Part shown: positions 1 through 8,461 of the stretch, piece by piece | Layout: every line of letters begins with the position of its first letter | Position numbering within the stretch: position 1 is the first letter of the stretch | DNA from: Lutimonas saemankumensis | GTDB taxonomy: Bacteria; Bacteroidota; Bacteroidia; Flavobacteriales; Flavobacteriaceae | Reading direction: 5' to 3' | DNA: 64,000 nucleotides | Assembly (NCBI RefSeq): GCF_020171465.1 | Contig: NZ_JAIUZR010000001.1 | Span: 1 to 64,000 of the forward strand | Position numbers and translations under genes: made by a program | Notes under the pieces: model-generated | Database searches by the model: none | Seen by the model: the letters and a program-made list of their open reading frames with translations, nothing else | Told to the model about the DNA's origin: nothing

Positions 1-67
1 CCGAACAGAGAAGTTAAACCTATCAGCGCTGATGGTACTGCCACTGGTGGGAGAGTAAGTCGTTGCC
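1..67 (+). rRNA. rrf: 5S ribosomal RNA, 3' part
   Basis: The first bases carry the conserved 5S loop segment CCGAACAGAGAAGTTAA and then the closing GGTGGGAGAGTAAG segment of the 3' half. The 5' half lies outside the window, so this is the tail of an rRNA operon. The exact 3' end is inferred; a strong terminator hairpin begins about ten bases later. Confidence 0.9.
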
Positions 68-76
68 TTTCTTTTA

Positions 77-113
77 AAACCTCTGATACAATCGTATCGG
101 AGGTTTTTTTTTG
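77..113 (+). terminator. Rho-independent terminator of the rRNA operon
   Basis: A 10-bp stem (CCTCTGATAC paired with GTATCGGAGG, one G-T pair) closes a four-base loop and is followed by a run of nine T. It directly follows the 5S gene. Confidence 0.93.
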
Positions 114-243
114 GTAAAAAACAGGATGTCATAGCCAGTATCTTCCCCTAAGAAAAATTTCAACACCTGGTATCTTCATGACTATATCCTTTTAAAGATT
201 GGGATTCAAGAATATTTTAGAAATAATAAATGGTTTGGCAAAA

Positions 244-265
244 TATTTTGAACATGTTCAAAATA
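244..265. promoter_or_regulatory. Perfect 22-bp palindrome, candidate operator of the MATE gene
   Basis: The half-site TATTTTGAACA is followed immediately by its exact reverse complement TGTTCAAAATA. It lies about 118 bases upstream of the MATE exporter start, in the 270-base gap after the rRNA terminator. A palindrome with no loop and no T-tract suits a dimeric repressor site (for example TetR- or MarR-type) better than a terminator. No regulator gene is adjacent. The rest of 114-382 shows no gene and no clear TAnnTTTG box. Confidence 0.5.
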
Positions 266-382
266 AATTGTAACATTGCAACTATGATTGTATAAATATT
301 CATTTTCTAAATTTTTAGATTCTTCTGTTGAATCCAGGGACAAATTTTAGTTTGTCTAATCCTACAATCAAATACCTCTATC

Positions 383-1789
383 ATGCAATCATTTAGCACC
401 AAGCTTAAAAAATTATTTTATTATTTAAAACTAGCCGTCTCCGGTAAGGAGAAAGAATTCACGTCAGGAAGTATCAACAAAGCAATTTTTTTACTTTCAA
501 TACCGATGATTCTCGAAATGCTCATGGAATCCATTTTTGCGATCGTTGACATTTATTATGTTTCAAGAGTTAGCGTAAATGCTGTGGCAACCATAGGACT
601 GACAGAATCCATGATCACCCTGGTCTATGCTGTGGCCATAGGCTTAAGTATGGCAGCAACTGCAATTGTAGCCAGAAGAATCGGTGAAAAAGATGCTGAA
701 GGAGCCTCGAAAGCTGCAGTTCAGGTCATTTTTCTTGGAATTGCGGTTGCCTTTATAATAATGATCATCGGAATCCTGTATTCAAAGGAGTTATTAGCTT
801 TGATGGGGGCTGAACCTGACCTGATTGAAGAGGGTTATGGCTATACAAAGGTATTAATGGGTGGTAATATGACGATCATGCTCCTTTTTTTGATCAATGC
901 CATTTTTAGAGGTGCAGGTAATGCTTCTATTGCTATGTGGACCTTGATTTTATCTAATGGGTTAAATATTATTCTCGATCCGATTTTTATTTTCGGATTT
1001 GGTCCAATCCCTGCCTTTGGGGTTGAAGGAGCGGCAATTGCCACAACTATTGGAAGGGGCACAGCAGTGTTTTTTCAGCTGTTCATTCTTTTTAAGGGCT
1101 ATGGAATTATAAAAATTCGATTCAGGAATTTGATCTTAGACCTAAAGGTTATGCTCAATTTAATAAAGGTATCCCTGGGAGGAATTAGTCAGTTTCTGAT
1201 AGGTACTTCAAGCTGGGTATTTTTAATGCGTATCATGAGTGAGTTTGGTAGTGAGGTACTCGCCGGCTACACAATTGCTATCAGGGTGATGATGTTTACC
1301 TTGATGCCTGCATGGGGATTGAGTAATGCGGCAGCAACTTTGGTAGGACAAAACCTTGGGGCTAATGAACCAGGGAGGGCGGAAATTTCAGTTTGGAAAA
1401 CAGGAAAGTATAATGCATGGTTTATGGCCATGGTTTCAATTATCTATCTGGTATTTGGAGCTGAAATAATTTCTCTTTTTAACGATACGCCACGTGTAGT
1501 AGAATACGGGAGTCTTTGTCTGAGAATTATCGCAGCAGGTTACGTATTTTATGGATATGGTATGGTGATCATACAATCCTTTAACGGAGCCGGAGATACG
1601 AAAACCCCAACGTATATTAACTTTGTATGTTTTTGGTTAATTCAGTTACCCTTTGCATATTTAGTTGGATTAAATTTGAATGCTGGACCAATTGGTGTAT
1701 TTTGGGCAATAACATTGGCTGAGATTTTGATTGCTGTTATTGGGGTGATCTGGTTCAGGCAAGGGAAATGGAAAATGGTTAAAGTATAA
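383..1789 (+). CDS. MATE family multidrug/solute exporter
   Basis: A 468-residue inner-membrane protein with about twelve hydrophobic helices arranged as two similar MatE halves (roughly residues 32-195 and 255-420). The first half opens with a segment typical of the family, around IPMILEMLMESIFAIVDI. MATE proteins export cationic drugs or metabolites in exchange for Na+ or H+; the substrate here cannot be read from sequence. Length is normal and the frame is intact. It stands alone between the rRNA operon and an amidohydrolase gene, with a perfect 22-bp palindrome upstream that may be its operator. The short charged N-terminus before the first helix is usual in Bacteroidota members. Confidence 0.92.
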   Translation: MQSFSTKLKKLFYYLKLAVSGKEKEFTSGSINKAIFLLSIPMILEMLMESIFAIVDIYYVSRVSVNAVATIGLTESMITLVYAVAIGLSMAATAIVARRIGEKDAEGASKAAVQVIFLGIAVAFIIMIIGILYSKELLALMGAEPDLIEEGYGYTKVLMGGNMTIMLLFLINAIFRGAGNASIAMWTLILSNGLNIILDPIFIFGFGPIPAFGVEGAAIATTIGRGTAVFFQLFILFKGYGIIKIRFRNLILDLKVMLNLIKVSLGGISQFLIGTSSWVFLMRIMSEFGSEVLAGYTIAIRVMMFTLMPAWGLSNAAATLVGQNLGANEPGRAEISVWKTGKYNAWFMAMVSIIYLVFGAEIISLFNDTPRVVEYGSLCLRIIAAGYVFYGYGMVIIQSFNGAGDTKTPTYINFVCFWLIQLPFAYLVGLNLNAGPIGVFWAITLAEILIAVIGVIWFRQGKWKMVKV

Positions 1790-1830
1790 TCAATCGGGAA
1801 CACTTATACTGAATTAAATAAAAAAAATTT

Positions 1831-2949
1831 ATGAATCATTTAATAAAGTTTTTTGTAATGAAATCAGGTTATATTTCCTTGATGCTGGCATTATTGCTGG
1901 TTGTCACTATTCATGCACAAAAGGATATTAGTTTTGAAGCGTACGACCCAATTTCTACACTTGTGGTGCCGGAAAACCCTGTAATCAAGGCTAAATTTCC
2001 TTTTATAGACATTCACGGGCACCAGTACAGGATGCCCGAACAGGACTTAGGGCCTGTAATTGAGGCCATGGATACATTAAATATGGGTATCATGGTCAAT
2101 CTGAGCGGACGATCAGGAGAAAAGTTAATCAAGTCGGTTCAGAATATCAAGGAACATTACCCTAACCGATTTGTGGTTTTTGCCAATATTGATTTTGAAG
2201 GAGTTGGATCAGATAACTGGACGGCCAATGCGGTTAGACAGTTTGAAACCGATGTTAAGAATGGTGCCAGGGGGTTGAAAATATACAAAAGCCTTGGGAT
2301 GAGATATAAGGATAGTGAAGGGAATAGACTTGCCATTGATGATGAAAGGCTGGATCCGATCTGGGCCAAATGCGCCGAACTGGGTGTCCCGGTATTAATT
2401 CATGCGGCTGATCCAAGATCATTTTGGGATGATTTTGATGGAGATAATGAACGCTGGCTGGAGTTAAAAACACATCCCAGAAGAAAGAGAAGTGATACTG
2501 ATCCCGCTCCTTGGGAGCAGATCATTGGAGAACAACACAATATTTTTCGGAAACACCCAAATACTACCTTTATCAACGCGCATATGGGGTGGTATGCCAA
2601 TGACCTGGGAACTTTGAGTGATCTTATGAATGAAATGCCAAACATGTATGTTGAAATAGGTGCTATAATAGCTGAGTTGGGAAGACAACCCAGAAACGCA
2701 AGAAAATTTTTCGACAGATATCAGGACCGAATACTTTTTGGAAAAGACAGCTGGAAGCCCGAGGAGTTTCCTACTTACTTCAGGGTTCTTGAGTCAGATG
2801 ATGAATATTTTCCTTATCACAAGAAATATCATGCATTTTGGGCCATGTACGGCTTAAACCTTTCAGATGAGATTCTAAAAAAGGTATATTATAAGAATGC
2901 ACTTAGAATTGTTCCGGGTCTGGATAAATCTTTGTTTCCCGATGAATAG
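1831..2949 (+). CDS. Secreted amidohydrolase-family metal-dependent hydrolase
   Basis: A 372-residue protein with an N-terminal signal peptide ending near residue 29 (hydrophobic core LMLALLLVVTIHA), so probably periplasmic. The rest is an amidohydrolase-2 type TIM barrel. The metal-ligand pattern is visible: an HxH pair near residues 62-64, His near 191 in LIHAADP, His near 251 in HMGW and Asp near 306 in FGKDSW. The family includes decarboxylases and lactone or amide hydrolases; the substrate is unknown. A second in-frame ATG at 1858 would give a shorter, equally good signal peptide. It follows the MATE gene by 41 bases on the same strand, so the two may be co-transcribed. Confidence 0.8.
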   Translation: MNHLIKFFVMKSGYISLMLALLLVVTIHAQKDISFEAYDPISTLVVPENPVIKAKFPFIDIHGHQYRMPEQDLGPVIEAMDTLNMGIMVNLSGRSGEKLIKSVQNIKEHYPNRFVVFANIDFEGVGSDNWTANAVRQFETDVKNGARGLKIYKSLGMRYKDSEGNRLAIDDERLDPIWAKCAELGVPVLIHAADPRSFWDDFDGDNERWLELKTHPRRKRSDTDPAPWEQIIGEQHNIFRKHPNTTFINAHMGWYANDLGTLSDLMNEMPNMYVEIGAIIAELGRQPRNARKFFDRYQDRILFGKDSWKPEEFPTYFRVLESDDEYFPYHKKYHAFWAMYGLNLSDEILKKVYYKNALRIVPGLDKSLFPDE

Positions 2950-2966
2950 AAAGATAAAAGGAGTCT

Positions 2967-3545
2967 TTAATTCTCCTTATTCTCAACCTCAGTATCCAGG
3001 GAGTCATTTTTATTTTCTTCAGCGACCTCATCGATGAATTCACTCAATTCTTGATTGATTTCTTCACGTAAATTCATGTTATTGATTTTAAGGTTCAGGG
3101 CAGAAAAAGCATTGATGATATTATTGTTTTCCTCTGCTACCAATTCTTCAGTAATCGTTGGAATGGTTGACATGTCAGCCAATCGAAGTGTCTCACTGTA
3201 CAAAACGTTTAATCGAATTTTTACTTCGGGAATATTTAATTTTTCCACTCTGACCGAGTCCCTTAGCTGTAAGGCAAGTTCAGATAATTCCACGCTGTTT
3301 AACAGGGCTTCACTCATTGAAATCTCCTGATAGTCAATGATGAGATCATGGAATTTTTTATACTCGGGCCAGCTGGATACCAAAGAATCTGCTTTGGTAT
3401 TGAGTTGTGCGATGGGTTGATCTGATTTAATGATACTTGAAGATCCAATCTGCGTGATTTCCTCCTTTTTGGGAGTACTCTTTTCTTTTTTGCAGGATAT
3501 TAGAACTGATGCCAATAATATTAAAACGATAAAATTTTTAAACAT
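2967..3545 (-). CDS. Putative lipoprotein, unknown function
   Basis: A 192-residue protein with a lipoprotein signal (hydrophobic stretch, then lipobox LISC followed by KKEK), so probably membrane-anchored. The mature part is helical and acidic, with many Glu, Leu and Asn and no recognisable catalytic motif. It ends in a very acidic tail. The frame stays open to 3566, but a TAnnTTTG-type box on this strand covers 3564-3571, so the start at 3545 (or 3554) is preferred. It is convergent with the amidohydrolase gene and divergent from the threonine dehydrogenase gene. I do not recognise the family. Confidence 0.75.
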   Translation of the reverse strand: MFKNFIVLILLASVLISCKKEKSTPKKEEITQIGSSSIIKSDQPIAQLNTKADSLVSSWPEYKKFHDLIIDYQEISMSEALLNSVELSELALQLRDSVRVEKLNIPEVKIRLNVLYSETLRLADMSTIPTITEELVAEENNNIINAFSALNLKINNMNLREEINQELSEFIDEVAEENKNDSLDTEVENKEN

Positions 3546-3563
3546 TAGACTCATATTGAAGGT

Positions 3564-3571
3564 CAAAAATA
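3564..3571 (-). promoter_or_regulatory. Bacteroidota -7 box (TATTTTTG) for the lipoprotein gene
   Basis: Read on the minus strand, the bases form TATTTTTG, matching TAnnTTTG, about 19 bases before the preferred start at 3545. No good upstream TTTG box was found, so this is a partial match. Confidence 0.45.
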
Positions 3572-3627
3572 AGAATTAAAATCAAGCTATTCGAGAATGT
3601 GTGAAGTGATTTTAAGCTCGAAACCGT

Positions 3628-3635
3628 TATCTTTG
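3628..3635 (+). promoter_or_regulatory. Bacteroidota -7 box (TATCTTTG) for threonine dehydrogenase
   Basis: TATCTTTG matches TAnnTTTG and ends 20 bases before the ATG at 3656. This implies a very short leader and makes the GTG at 3650 a poor start. The upstream -33 box is not clear. Confidence 0.5.
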
Positions 3636-3655
3636 GTTTATCAAATTATGTGTAT

Positions 3656-4597
3656 ATGGCTTCCAAAATTCTGGTCATTGGTTCAAGCGGACAAATAGGT
3701 ACCGAACTGGTATTAAAATTAAGGGAAATTTACGGGAACAAGAATGTGATAGCTTCGGATATTCGAAAAGGAAATTACGAAGTTATGGAATCAGGACCCT
3801 TTGAGTATCTGGATGTGATGAATAAAAATGAAGTTAAAGGGGTGTTGGAAAAACATGAGGTCACAGATGTTTATATGATGGTAGCGATTCTTTCTGTGAT
3901 TGCGGAGCAAAACCCGCTTAAAGCCTGGGAACTTAATATGAATTCCCTGTTCAATATCCTGGAACTGGCTAAAAACGGTCATATAAAACGTTTGTTCTGG
4001 CCTAGTTCCATTGCTGTTTTTGGCCCAGACACTCCTAAAGAAATGACTCCTCAGGATACGGTGATGAAACCTTCAACGGTCTATGGAATAAGTAAACTGG
4101 CAGGAGAAAACTGGTGTTCTTATTACAGCAATAATTACGGGGTGGATGTAAGAAGCATTAGGTATCCGGGGCTGATAAGCTATAAAACCACTCCGGGAGG
4201 TGGCACCACCGATTATGCCGTAGAGATTTTTTACGAAGCTATAAAAAGAAGGTCTTATACCTGTTTTCTTGAGAAAGACACTGTGCTTCCAATGATGTAT
4301 ATGGATGACGCTATCAATGCTACGATAGGTGTCATGCAACCAGAGTCTCTCCCTTCCTATGTATCCTACAACCTCGGTGCTTTTAGTTTTTCACCTGAAG
4401 AGCTTGCAGAGGCGATTAAAAAGAAGATTCCCGAATTCAAAATTAGTTATAAACCCGATTCCAGACAGGGAATTGCCAAAACCTGGCCTCAAAGTATAGA
4501 TGACTCTGAAGCCCGTAAGGACTGGGGATGGAAACCCAAAGTAGGTCTCGAGGAAATGGTAAAAACAATGTTACAGGGGTTACACTTCACTATTTAG
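3656..4597 (+). CDS. tdh: L-threonine 3-dehydrogenase, SDR type
   Basis: A 313-residue extended short-chain dehydrogenase. The NAD-binding glycine motif GSSGQIG is at residues 9-15 and the catalytic Tyr/Lys pair at about Y143/K147 (YGISK). The segment after PGLISYKTTPGGGTTDYAV is characteristic of the epimerase-like threonine dehydrogenases of Bacteroidota, which oxidise L-threonine to 2-amino-3-ketobutyrate with NAD+. It is cytoplasmic. The usual partner gene kbl is not in this window. The ATG at 3656 is chosen over the GTG at 3650 because of the promoter box just upstream. Other NAD-dependent sugar epimerases are the main alternative, but the TTPGGGTTDYA signature argues against them. Confidence 0.88.
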   Translation: MASKILVIGSSGQIGTELVLKLREIYGNKNVIASDIRKGNYEVMESGPFEYLDVMNKNEVKGVLEKHEVTDVYMMVAILSVIAEQNPLKAWELNMNSLFNILELAKNGHIKRLFWPSSIAVFGPDTPKEMTPQDTVMKPSTVYGISKLAGENWCSYYSNNYGVDVRSIRYPGLISYKTTPGGGTTDYAVEIFYEAIKRRSYTCFLEKDTVLPMMYMDDAINATIGVMQPESLPSYVSYNLGAFSFSPEELAEAIKKKIPEFKISYKPDSRQGIAKTWPQSIDDSEARKDWGWKPKVGLEEMVKTMLQGLHFTI

Positions 4598-4605
4598 TTA
4601 GTTTT

Positions 4606-4613
4606 TATTTTTG
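4606..4613 (+). promoter_or_regulatory. Bacteroidota -7 box (TATTTTTG) for the thioredoxin-like gene
   Basis: TATTTTTG matches TAnnTTTG. It overlaps a possible TTG start at 4611, which is therefore rejected in favour of the ATG at 4650. Confidence 0.45.
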
Positions 4614-4649
4614 TTACGTCTAAAAGGTATCAAAGAAACAAACTTTATC

Positions 4650-5255
4650 ATGAAAAACATATTAGAGAAAAGCTTACAGACAGCTAAAAGTTATACAGAA
4701 TATAAAGCGTTGATCCTTGATCTTTTAAAACAAGGGAAGTCAACCGGACCAAATCAAAATGAGTCTTTGTTTCATTTTAGCAAATTGAATAATCAAAGAA
4801 TGAAGCGTTTGGATAAACAAACCAGACTTGAAGACAAAACCTTGAGCAAAACTCAAAAAATTAACAGAGATTTTACATGGCTCGTTTTAACGGAGGGCTG
4901 GTGTGGTGATGCGGCGCAAACCCTTCCTGTTATTAATAAAATTGCTGAAAGCAATAAAAAGATTGACTTAAAAGTTGTTTTAAGGGATGAAAATGAGGAG
5001 TTGATGAATCAATTTCTTACCAATGGAAATAAGTCAATTCCAAAGTTGATAGTAGTTGATAAGGCATCAAATGAAGTGGTTGGTTCCTGGGGTCCAAGAT
5101 CGGAAAAGGCTTCAAAAATGGTGAGTGATTACAAGGAAAAACACGGTAAAGTCGATGCTAAACTTAAAACCGATCTTCAGAACTGGTATAACCAGGACAA
5201 GGGTAAAAACATTGAATTCGAGATGGTCGAATTAATTGACGAGTTACTAGTTTAA
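4650..5255 (+). CDS. Thioredoxin-fold family protein with CGDA in place of CxxC
   Basis: A 201-residue cytoplasmic protein without a signal peptide. A thioredoxin-like fold is suggested by strand-helix alternation and by the motif EGWCGDAAQTLPVI, with the single active-site Cys near residue 85. The position of the resolving cysteine is alanine, so classical dithiol reductase chemistry is unlikely. A cis-proline-like segment (KSIPKLIVVD) follows as expected. It resembles the Thioredoxin_9 type proteins of Bacteroidota. The start is the ATG at 4650; the frame is open to a TTG at 4611 that lies inside a promoter box. A conserved unknown gene follows after one base and is probably co-translated. 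Confidence 0.75.
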   Translation: MKNILEKSLQTAKSYTEYKALILDLLKQGKSTGPNQNESLFHFSKLNNQRMKRLDKQTRLEDKTLSKTQKINRDFTWLVLTEGWCGDAAQTLPVINKIAESNKKIDLKVVLRDENEELMNQFLTNGNKSIPKLIVVDKASNEVVGSWGPRSEKASKMVSDYKEKHGKVDAKLKTDLQNWYNQDKGKNIEFEMVELIDELLV

Positions 5256-5256
5256 A

Positions 5257-5727
5257 ATGATCTTATCTTTAGAGGGCATGGGCCCCGAATCGAAAGTATA
5301 TATCTTTCCTTCAAGCAGGAAATTTTATAGGGATGAACTTCCTGTTTTAAATAAGAAAATCTTAAATTTTTGTGAGGAGTTTAAAGGAGTCGATATCTTT
5401 TTTGAAATACGTTATGGCCGGTTTCTGGTTTTCGTGGTATCAGAAGGAACTTCCTTGGACCTGGACCAACACAATGAATTAATAGCATTTATTCAAGGCC
5501 TGGAAGAGGGTTTTAAGCTTGTTTTGCTCGACAAAGTCAATGTATCCTTCAAGCAAGGGGAATACATCCAAATGAAGGAAATCCCTGAATTCAAGAAACT
5601 GATTAAGAACAGAGGGGTATCTCCTAAAACGGTGGTTTTTGACCATATGATAAATACCAAATACGAGTATGAAAATGTCTGGGAATTGCCTGCGGGACAA
5701 AGCTGGCTATCCCATTTTTTTAATTAG
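5257..5727 (+). CDS. Conserved Bacteroidota protein of unknown function
   Basis: A 156-residue soluble protein that I recognise as a small family common in Flavobacteria and often labelled ABC transporter ATPase. That label is not supported, since no Walker A (GxxxxGKS/T), signature or Walker B motif is present. Conserved-looking parts are the N-terminal IFPSSRKFYRDE segment, the central LLDKVNVSFKQGEYIQ segment and the C-terminal WELPAGQSWLSHFF. It starts one base after the stop of the thioredoxin-like gene, pointing to a shared transcript and perhaps a shared role. It is convergent with truB and overlaps its end by eight bases. Confidence 0.75.
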   Translation: MILSLEGMGPESKVYIFPSSRKFYRDELPVLNKKILNFCEEFKGVDIFFEIRYGRFLVFVVSEGTSLDLDQHNELIAFIQGLEEGFKLVLLDKVNVSFKQGEYIQMKEIPEFKKLIKNRGVSPKTVVFDHMINTKYEYENVWELPAGQSWLSHFFN

Positions 5728-6421
5728 AAGCTTTTTTGTTGAGCTTCTCTACGAAAGATTCAGGGGTTTCTGCACCCGAAAGATCAAAATTACCACTTTT
5801 AGTCCTGCGAAGCGATGAAAGATGAGCCCCGCTGTTGAGCCTTATTCCAAAATCACTTGCAATTGACCTTATGTAAGTTCCTTTGCTGCACTTAATTCTG
5901 AAATAAACTACAGGAAACTCAATCTTTTCGATTTCAAATTCAAAAATTTCTATTTTTCTTGATTTAATTTCTGTCTGCTCACCTTTTCGAGCCAATTCAT
6001 AAAGCCTGACTCCGTCCTTTTTGATTGCAGAGTAAAGTGGTGGTTTCTGTTCAGAAATTCCTAAAAACGAAGCAGCAGTTTCTTTAATGGCTGGGTCCGT
6101 TATATGATCCGTTGGAAATTCTTTATCAATCTCAGTTTCGAGATCAAAAGAAGGAGTGGTCTGACCCAGGGTTATAGTGCCTTTATATTCCTTTGCTTCT
6201 GCTTGAAACTGATCGATTTTTTTTGTCATTTTCCCTGTACATATCACGAGCAAACCTGTTGCGAGGGGATCGAGGGTGCCTGCATGTCCCACCTTAATTT
6301 TTTTAAGGTTGAACTTTTTTCGAATTGCCCAGCGAATTTTATTGACCGCCTGGAAAGAGGTCCAATGCAGGGGTTTGTCTATGATGAGTATCTTTCCTTC
6401 TTTAAAATCTTCAACTTTCAT
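5720..6421 (-). CDS. truB: tRNA pseudouridine(55) synthase
   Basis: A 233-residue enzyme that converts U55 of the tRNA T-loop to pseudouridine. The catalytic motif HAGTLDPLATGLL with the nucleophilic Asp is near residue 50, and LNSGAHLSSLRRTKSGNF near the end is typical. It is shorter than the E. coli enzyme because the C-terminal PUA extension is absent, as is usual in Bacteroidota. It is the last gene of the ftsX-DUF3098-uppP-truB operon. Its ATG overlaps the uppP stop by four bases (ATGA), implying translational coupling. Confidence 0.95.
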   Translation of the reverse strand: MKVEDFKEGKILIIDKPLHWTSFQAVNKIRWAIRKKFNLKKIKVGHAGTLDPLATGLLVICTGKMTKKIDQFQAEAKEYKGTITLGQTTPSFDLETEIDKEFPTDHITDPAIKETAASFLGISEQKPPLYSAIKKDGVRLYELARKGEQTEIKSRKIEIFEFEIEKIEFPVVYFRIKCSKGTYIRSIASDFGIRLNSGAHLSSLRRTKSGNFDLSGAETPESFVEKLNKKASN

Positions 6422-7218
6422 CGCATGTAAAAATAGGCGTAACCAATTGCAAAACTTCCAACGATAAAACAGTAAACAGAAAAATAATATAGTTTACTGT
6501 TTTTTACAAGTGATATCATCCACTGGCAGGCTAAAAGGCCTGATACAAATGCCGCTATAAAACCAACCGACATGATACCAAAATTTTCATTAGCAAAACT
6601 GATCTCTCCCCCCATGAAATCCTTCGCTACTTTTCCAAAGATCAAAGGGACCACCATGAGAAACGAAAAGCGAGCGGCCTTGGTTCTGTCGATTCCAAGT
6701 AAAACAGAAGTAGAAATCGTTGCTCCGGATCTTGATATTCCCGGAAGCATAGCAATGGCTTGTGAAATTCCGATAATAAAAGAAGTCTTATAGGATACAC
6801 TCTTTTTTGTGTTTTTAGCTTTATCTGCCAGAAAAAGCAATAATCCTGTTATCAAAAGCATAAAACCCACAAGTAAAACGTTTCGATTGAAAAATGCCTC
6901 AAGCTCTTTTTCAAACATCAGACCAATAATAACGGCAGGGATCATTGAGATAATAATCTTTATCGAAAAGAGAAACTCTTCATTTTTTTTAAACTGAAAT
7001 AATCCTTTAAGAATTTCAAATACTTCCTTTCGAAAAATGACTATGGTGCTTAAAGCTGTTGCGAAATGTAAAACAACTGTAAATGTAAGGCTTTCTTTTG
7101 GTAAAGATTGATCGCCAAACAGGACTTTGGCCAATTCTAAATGCCCGCTTGATGATACCGGTAAAAATTCTGTAAGGCCCTGGACTATACCAAGGATAAT
7201 CGCTTCTAGATAATTCAT
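6418..7218 (-). CDS. uppP: Undecaprenyl-diphosphatase
   Basis: A 266-residue inner-membrane enzyme of the BacA/UppP family that removes phosphate from undecaprenyl pyrophosphate to recycle the lipid carrier for peptidoglycan and other envelope glycans. It shows both family signatures: near the N-terminus GLTEFLPVSSSGHLEL with the essential Glu and Ser residues, and mid-protein PGISRSGATIS with the Arg. About eight membrane helices are visible. Length is normal. It lies 30 bases after the DUF3098 gene and overlaps truB by four bases. Confidence 0.96.
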   Translation of the reverse strand: MNYLEAIILGIVQGLTEFLPVSSSGHLELAKVLFGDQSLPKESLTFTVVLHFATALSTIVIFRKEVFEILKGLFQFKKNEEFLFSIKIIISMIPAVIIGLMFEKELEAFFNRNVLLVGFMLLITGLLLFLADKAKNTKKSVSYKTSFIIGISQAIAMLPGISRSGATISTSVLLGIDRTKAARFSFLMVVPLIFGKVAKDFMGGEISFANENFGIMSVGFIAAFVSGLLACQWMISLVKNSKLYYFSVYCFIVGSFAIGYAYFYMR

Positions 7219-7248
7219 TTTTTCGCTTTAAATAAGATCAGAAAATTC

Positions 7249-7512
7249 TTATTTTTTTTCTCCCGGGTTCGCCACAATGGCATAAACTTCAATGGCCAGT
7301 CCTAGCAGTACAATTGCGGGAGCCAGCCTGATCCTTCTAAAGCTGTATATTTCCTCATTGAAAACTGCAGGATCCTCACTTCCTCCTCCCATCATCAAGG
7401 CAAATCCGATCAGAATGACAATGACGCCAAGGATCATAATCATATAATTTTTTTTGCCAAAGAGAAATTCTCCTTCCCTTTTCTGCTGCAGATCTTTATT
7501 TTTTTTTGCCAT
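7249..7512 (-). CDS. DUF3098 family small membrane protein
   Basis: An 87-residue protein with a charged N-terminus and two hydrophobic helices (about residues 25-42 and 63-80) joined by a polar loop. It matches the DUF3098 type always found between ftsX and uppP in Bacteroidota. Function is unknown; the position suggests a role in the envelope or cell division. It begins one base after ftsX ends. Confidence 0.85.
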   Translation of the reverse strand: MAKKNKDLQQKREGEFLFGKKNYMIMILGVIVILIGFALMMGGGSEDPAVFNEEIYSFRRIRLAPAIVLLGLAIEVYAIVANPGEKK

Positions 7513-7513
7513 A

Positions 7514-8392
7514 TTAATAATATAATTCTTCTGTACGTAAATTCAGGAATCTTTGAGTTGCTAAAAATGTACTCATCCATGTTATTAGAATTCCCAAACA
7601 AAAAACAATGGCAAATAAACCAGCCATTTCAACTCTGTTATCGATCATTCCAAATTCAGGAAAGGTACTGTTCAGATAATAGAGAAGTACCCCAAGTTCT
7701 ATAACGGCGAGAAAGGCACCTATAATACCAAGTTTGACACTATTCCATATGAAGGGTCTTCTGATAAAGCGTTTGGTTGCACCAACCATCTGCATGGTCT
7801 TGATAGTAAATCTCTTTGAATAGACTGAAAGCCTTATGGAGCTGTTAATCAGAACCACCACTACTAAAGTGGCTAATCCGGAAAATACAAGTATGAAAAT
7901 ACTTATCCGTTTCACGTTTTTGGTTAACAGATCAACAAGTGGTTTGTCATAAGAAACCGTTGAAACAAACTGATTGTTTTTATATATCGCCTCAATTTCT
8001 TCCATTTTTTCAGGAGAAACAAAATCGGCTTTAACGTATATGTCTATTGAATTTTCCAGAGGATTATACCCAAGGAAATCCATGAAGTCTTCTCCATTCT
8101 CTTCTTTGTAAATCTCAGCAGCCTCTTCCTTGGACACATATTTGGTCCTTTTGGTAAATTCCTGTTCATCAATTGATACCTGAAGGTTTAGAATCTGATC
8201 CTTTTCAACTGAATTTTTCAGATAAAGAGTAATGGCAGCACTCTCCTTGAAATAATTTGAAAGTTTCTTTGTATTCAGAACTAATAGCCCGAGAATTCCA
8301 AGTAAAAATAATACTAAAGAGATACTGATTACCACCGATACGTATGAGGAACGCAAGCGTCTTTTCTGGTATTTTTCAAAAGATTTACTCAT
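7514..8392 (-). CDS. ftsX: Cell division protein FtsX
   Basis: A 292-residue inner-membrane permease-like protein. It has an N-terminal helix (about residues 22-42), an extracytoplasmic domain of roughly 120 residues, then three helices in the FtsX core. Together with the ATPase FtsE, which is not in this window, it transmits a division signal to periplasmic peptidoglycan hydrolases. It is first in the operon with DUF3098, uppP and truB, an order typical of the phylum. Length is normal and the start is a clean ATG. Confidence 0.92.
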   Translation of the reverse strand: MSKSFEKYQKRRLRSSYVSVVISISLVLFLLGILGLLVLNTKKLSNYFKESAAITLYLKNSVEKDQILNLQVSIDEQEFTKRTKYVSKEEAAEIYKEENGEDFMDFLGYNPLENSIDIYVKADFVSPEKMEEIEAIYKNNQFVSTVSYDKPLVDLLTKNVKRISIFILVFSGLATLVVVVLINSSIRLSVYSKRFTIKTMQMVGATKRFIRRPFIWNSVKLGIIGAFLAVIELGVLLYYLNSTFPEFGMIDNRVEMAGLFAIVFCLGILITWMSTFLATQRFLNLRTEELYY

Positions 8393-8461
8393 TGGTTTTC
8401 TCAGCTTTTTGAGATTTGCAAGGTAATTATTTCTACCTAAAAGGCAAACTAAAATTACATG

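Noticed and set aside
2958-2978. Short inverted repeat between the amidohydrolase and lipoprotein genes as a terminator.
   Set aside because: Only six base pairs (AAGGAG/CTCCTT) with at most four T after it; too weak to call.
5257-5727. Calling this protein an ABC transporter ATPase, a label often given to its relatives.
   Set aside because: No Walker A, signature or Walker B motif is present and 156 residues is too short for the domain.
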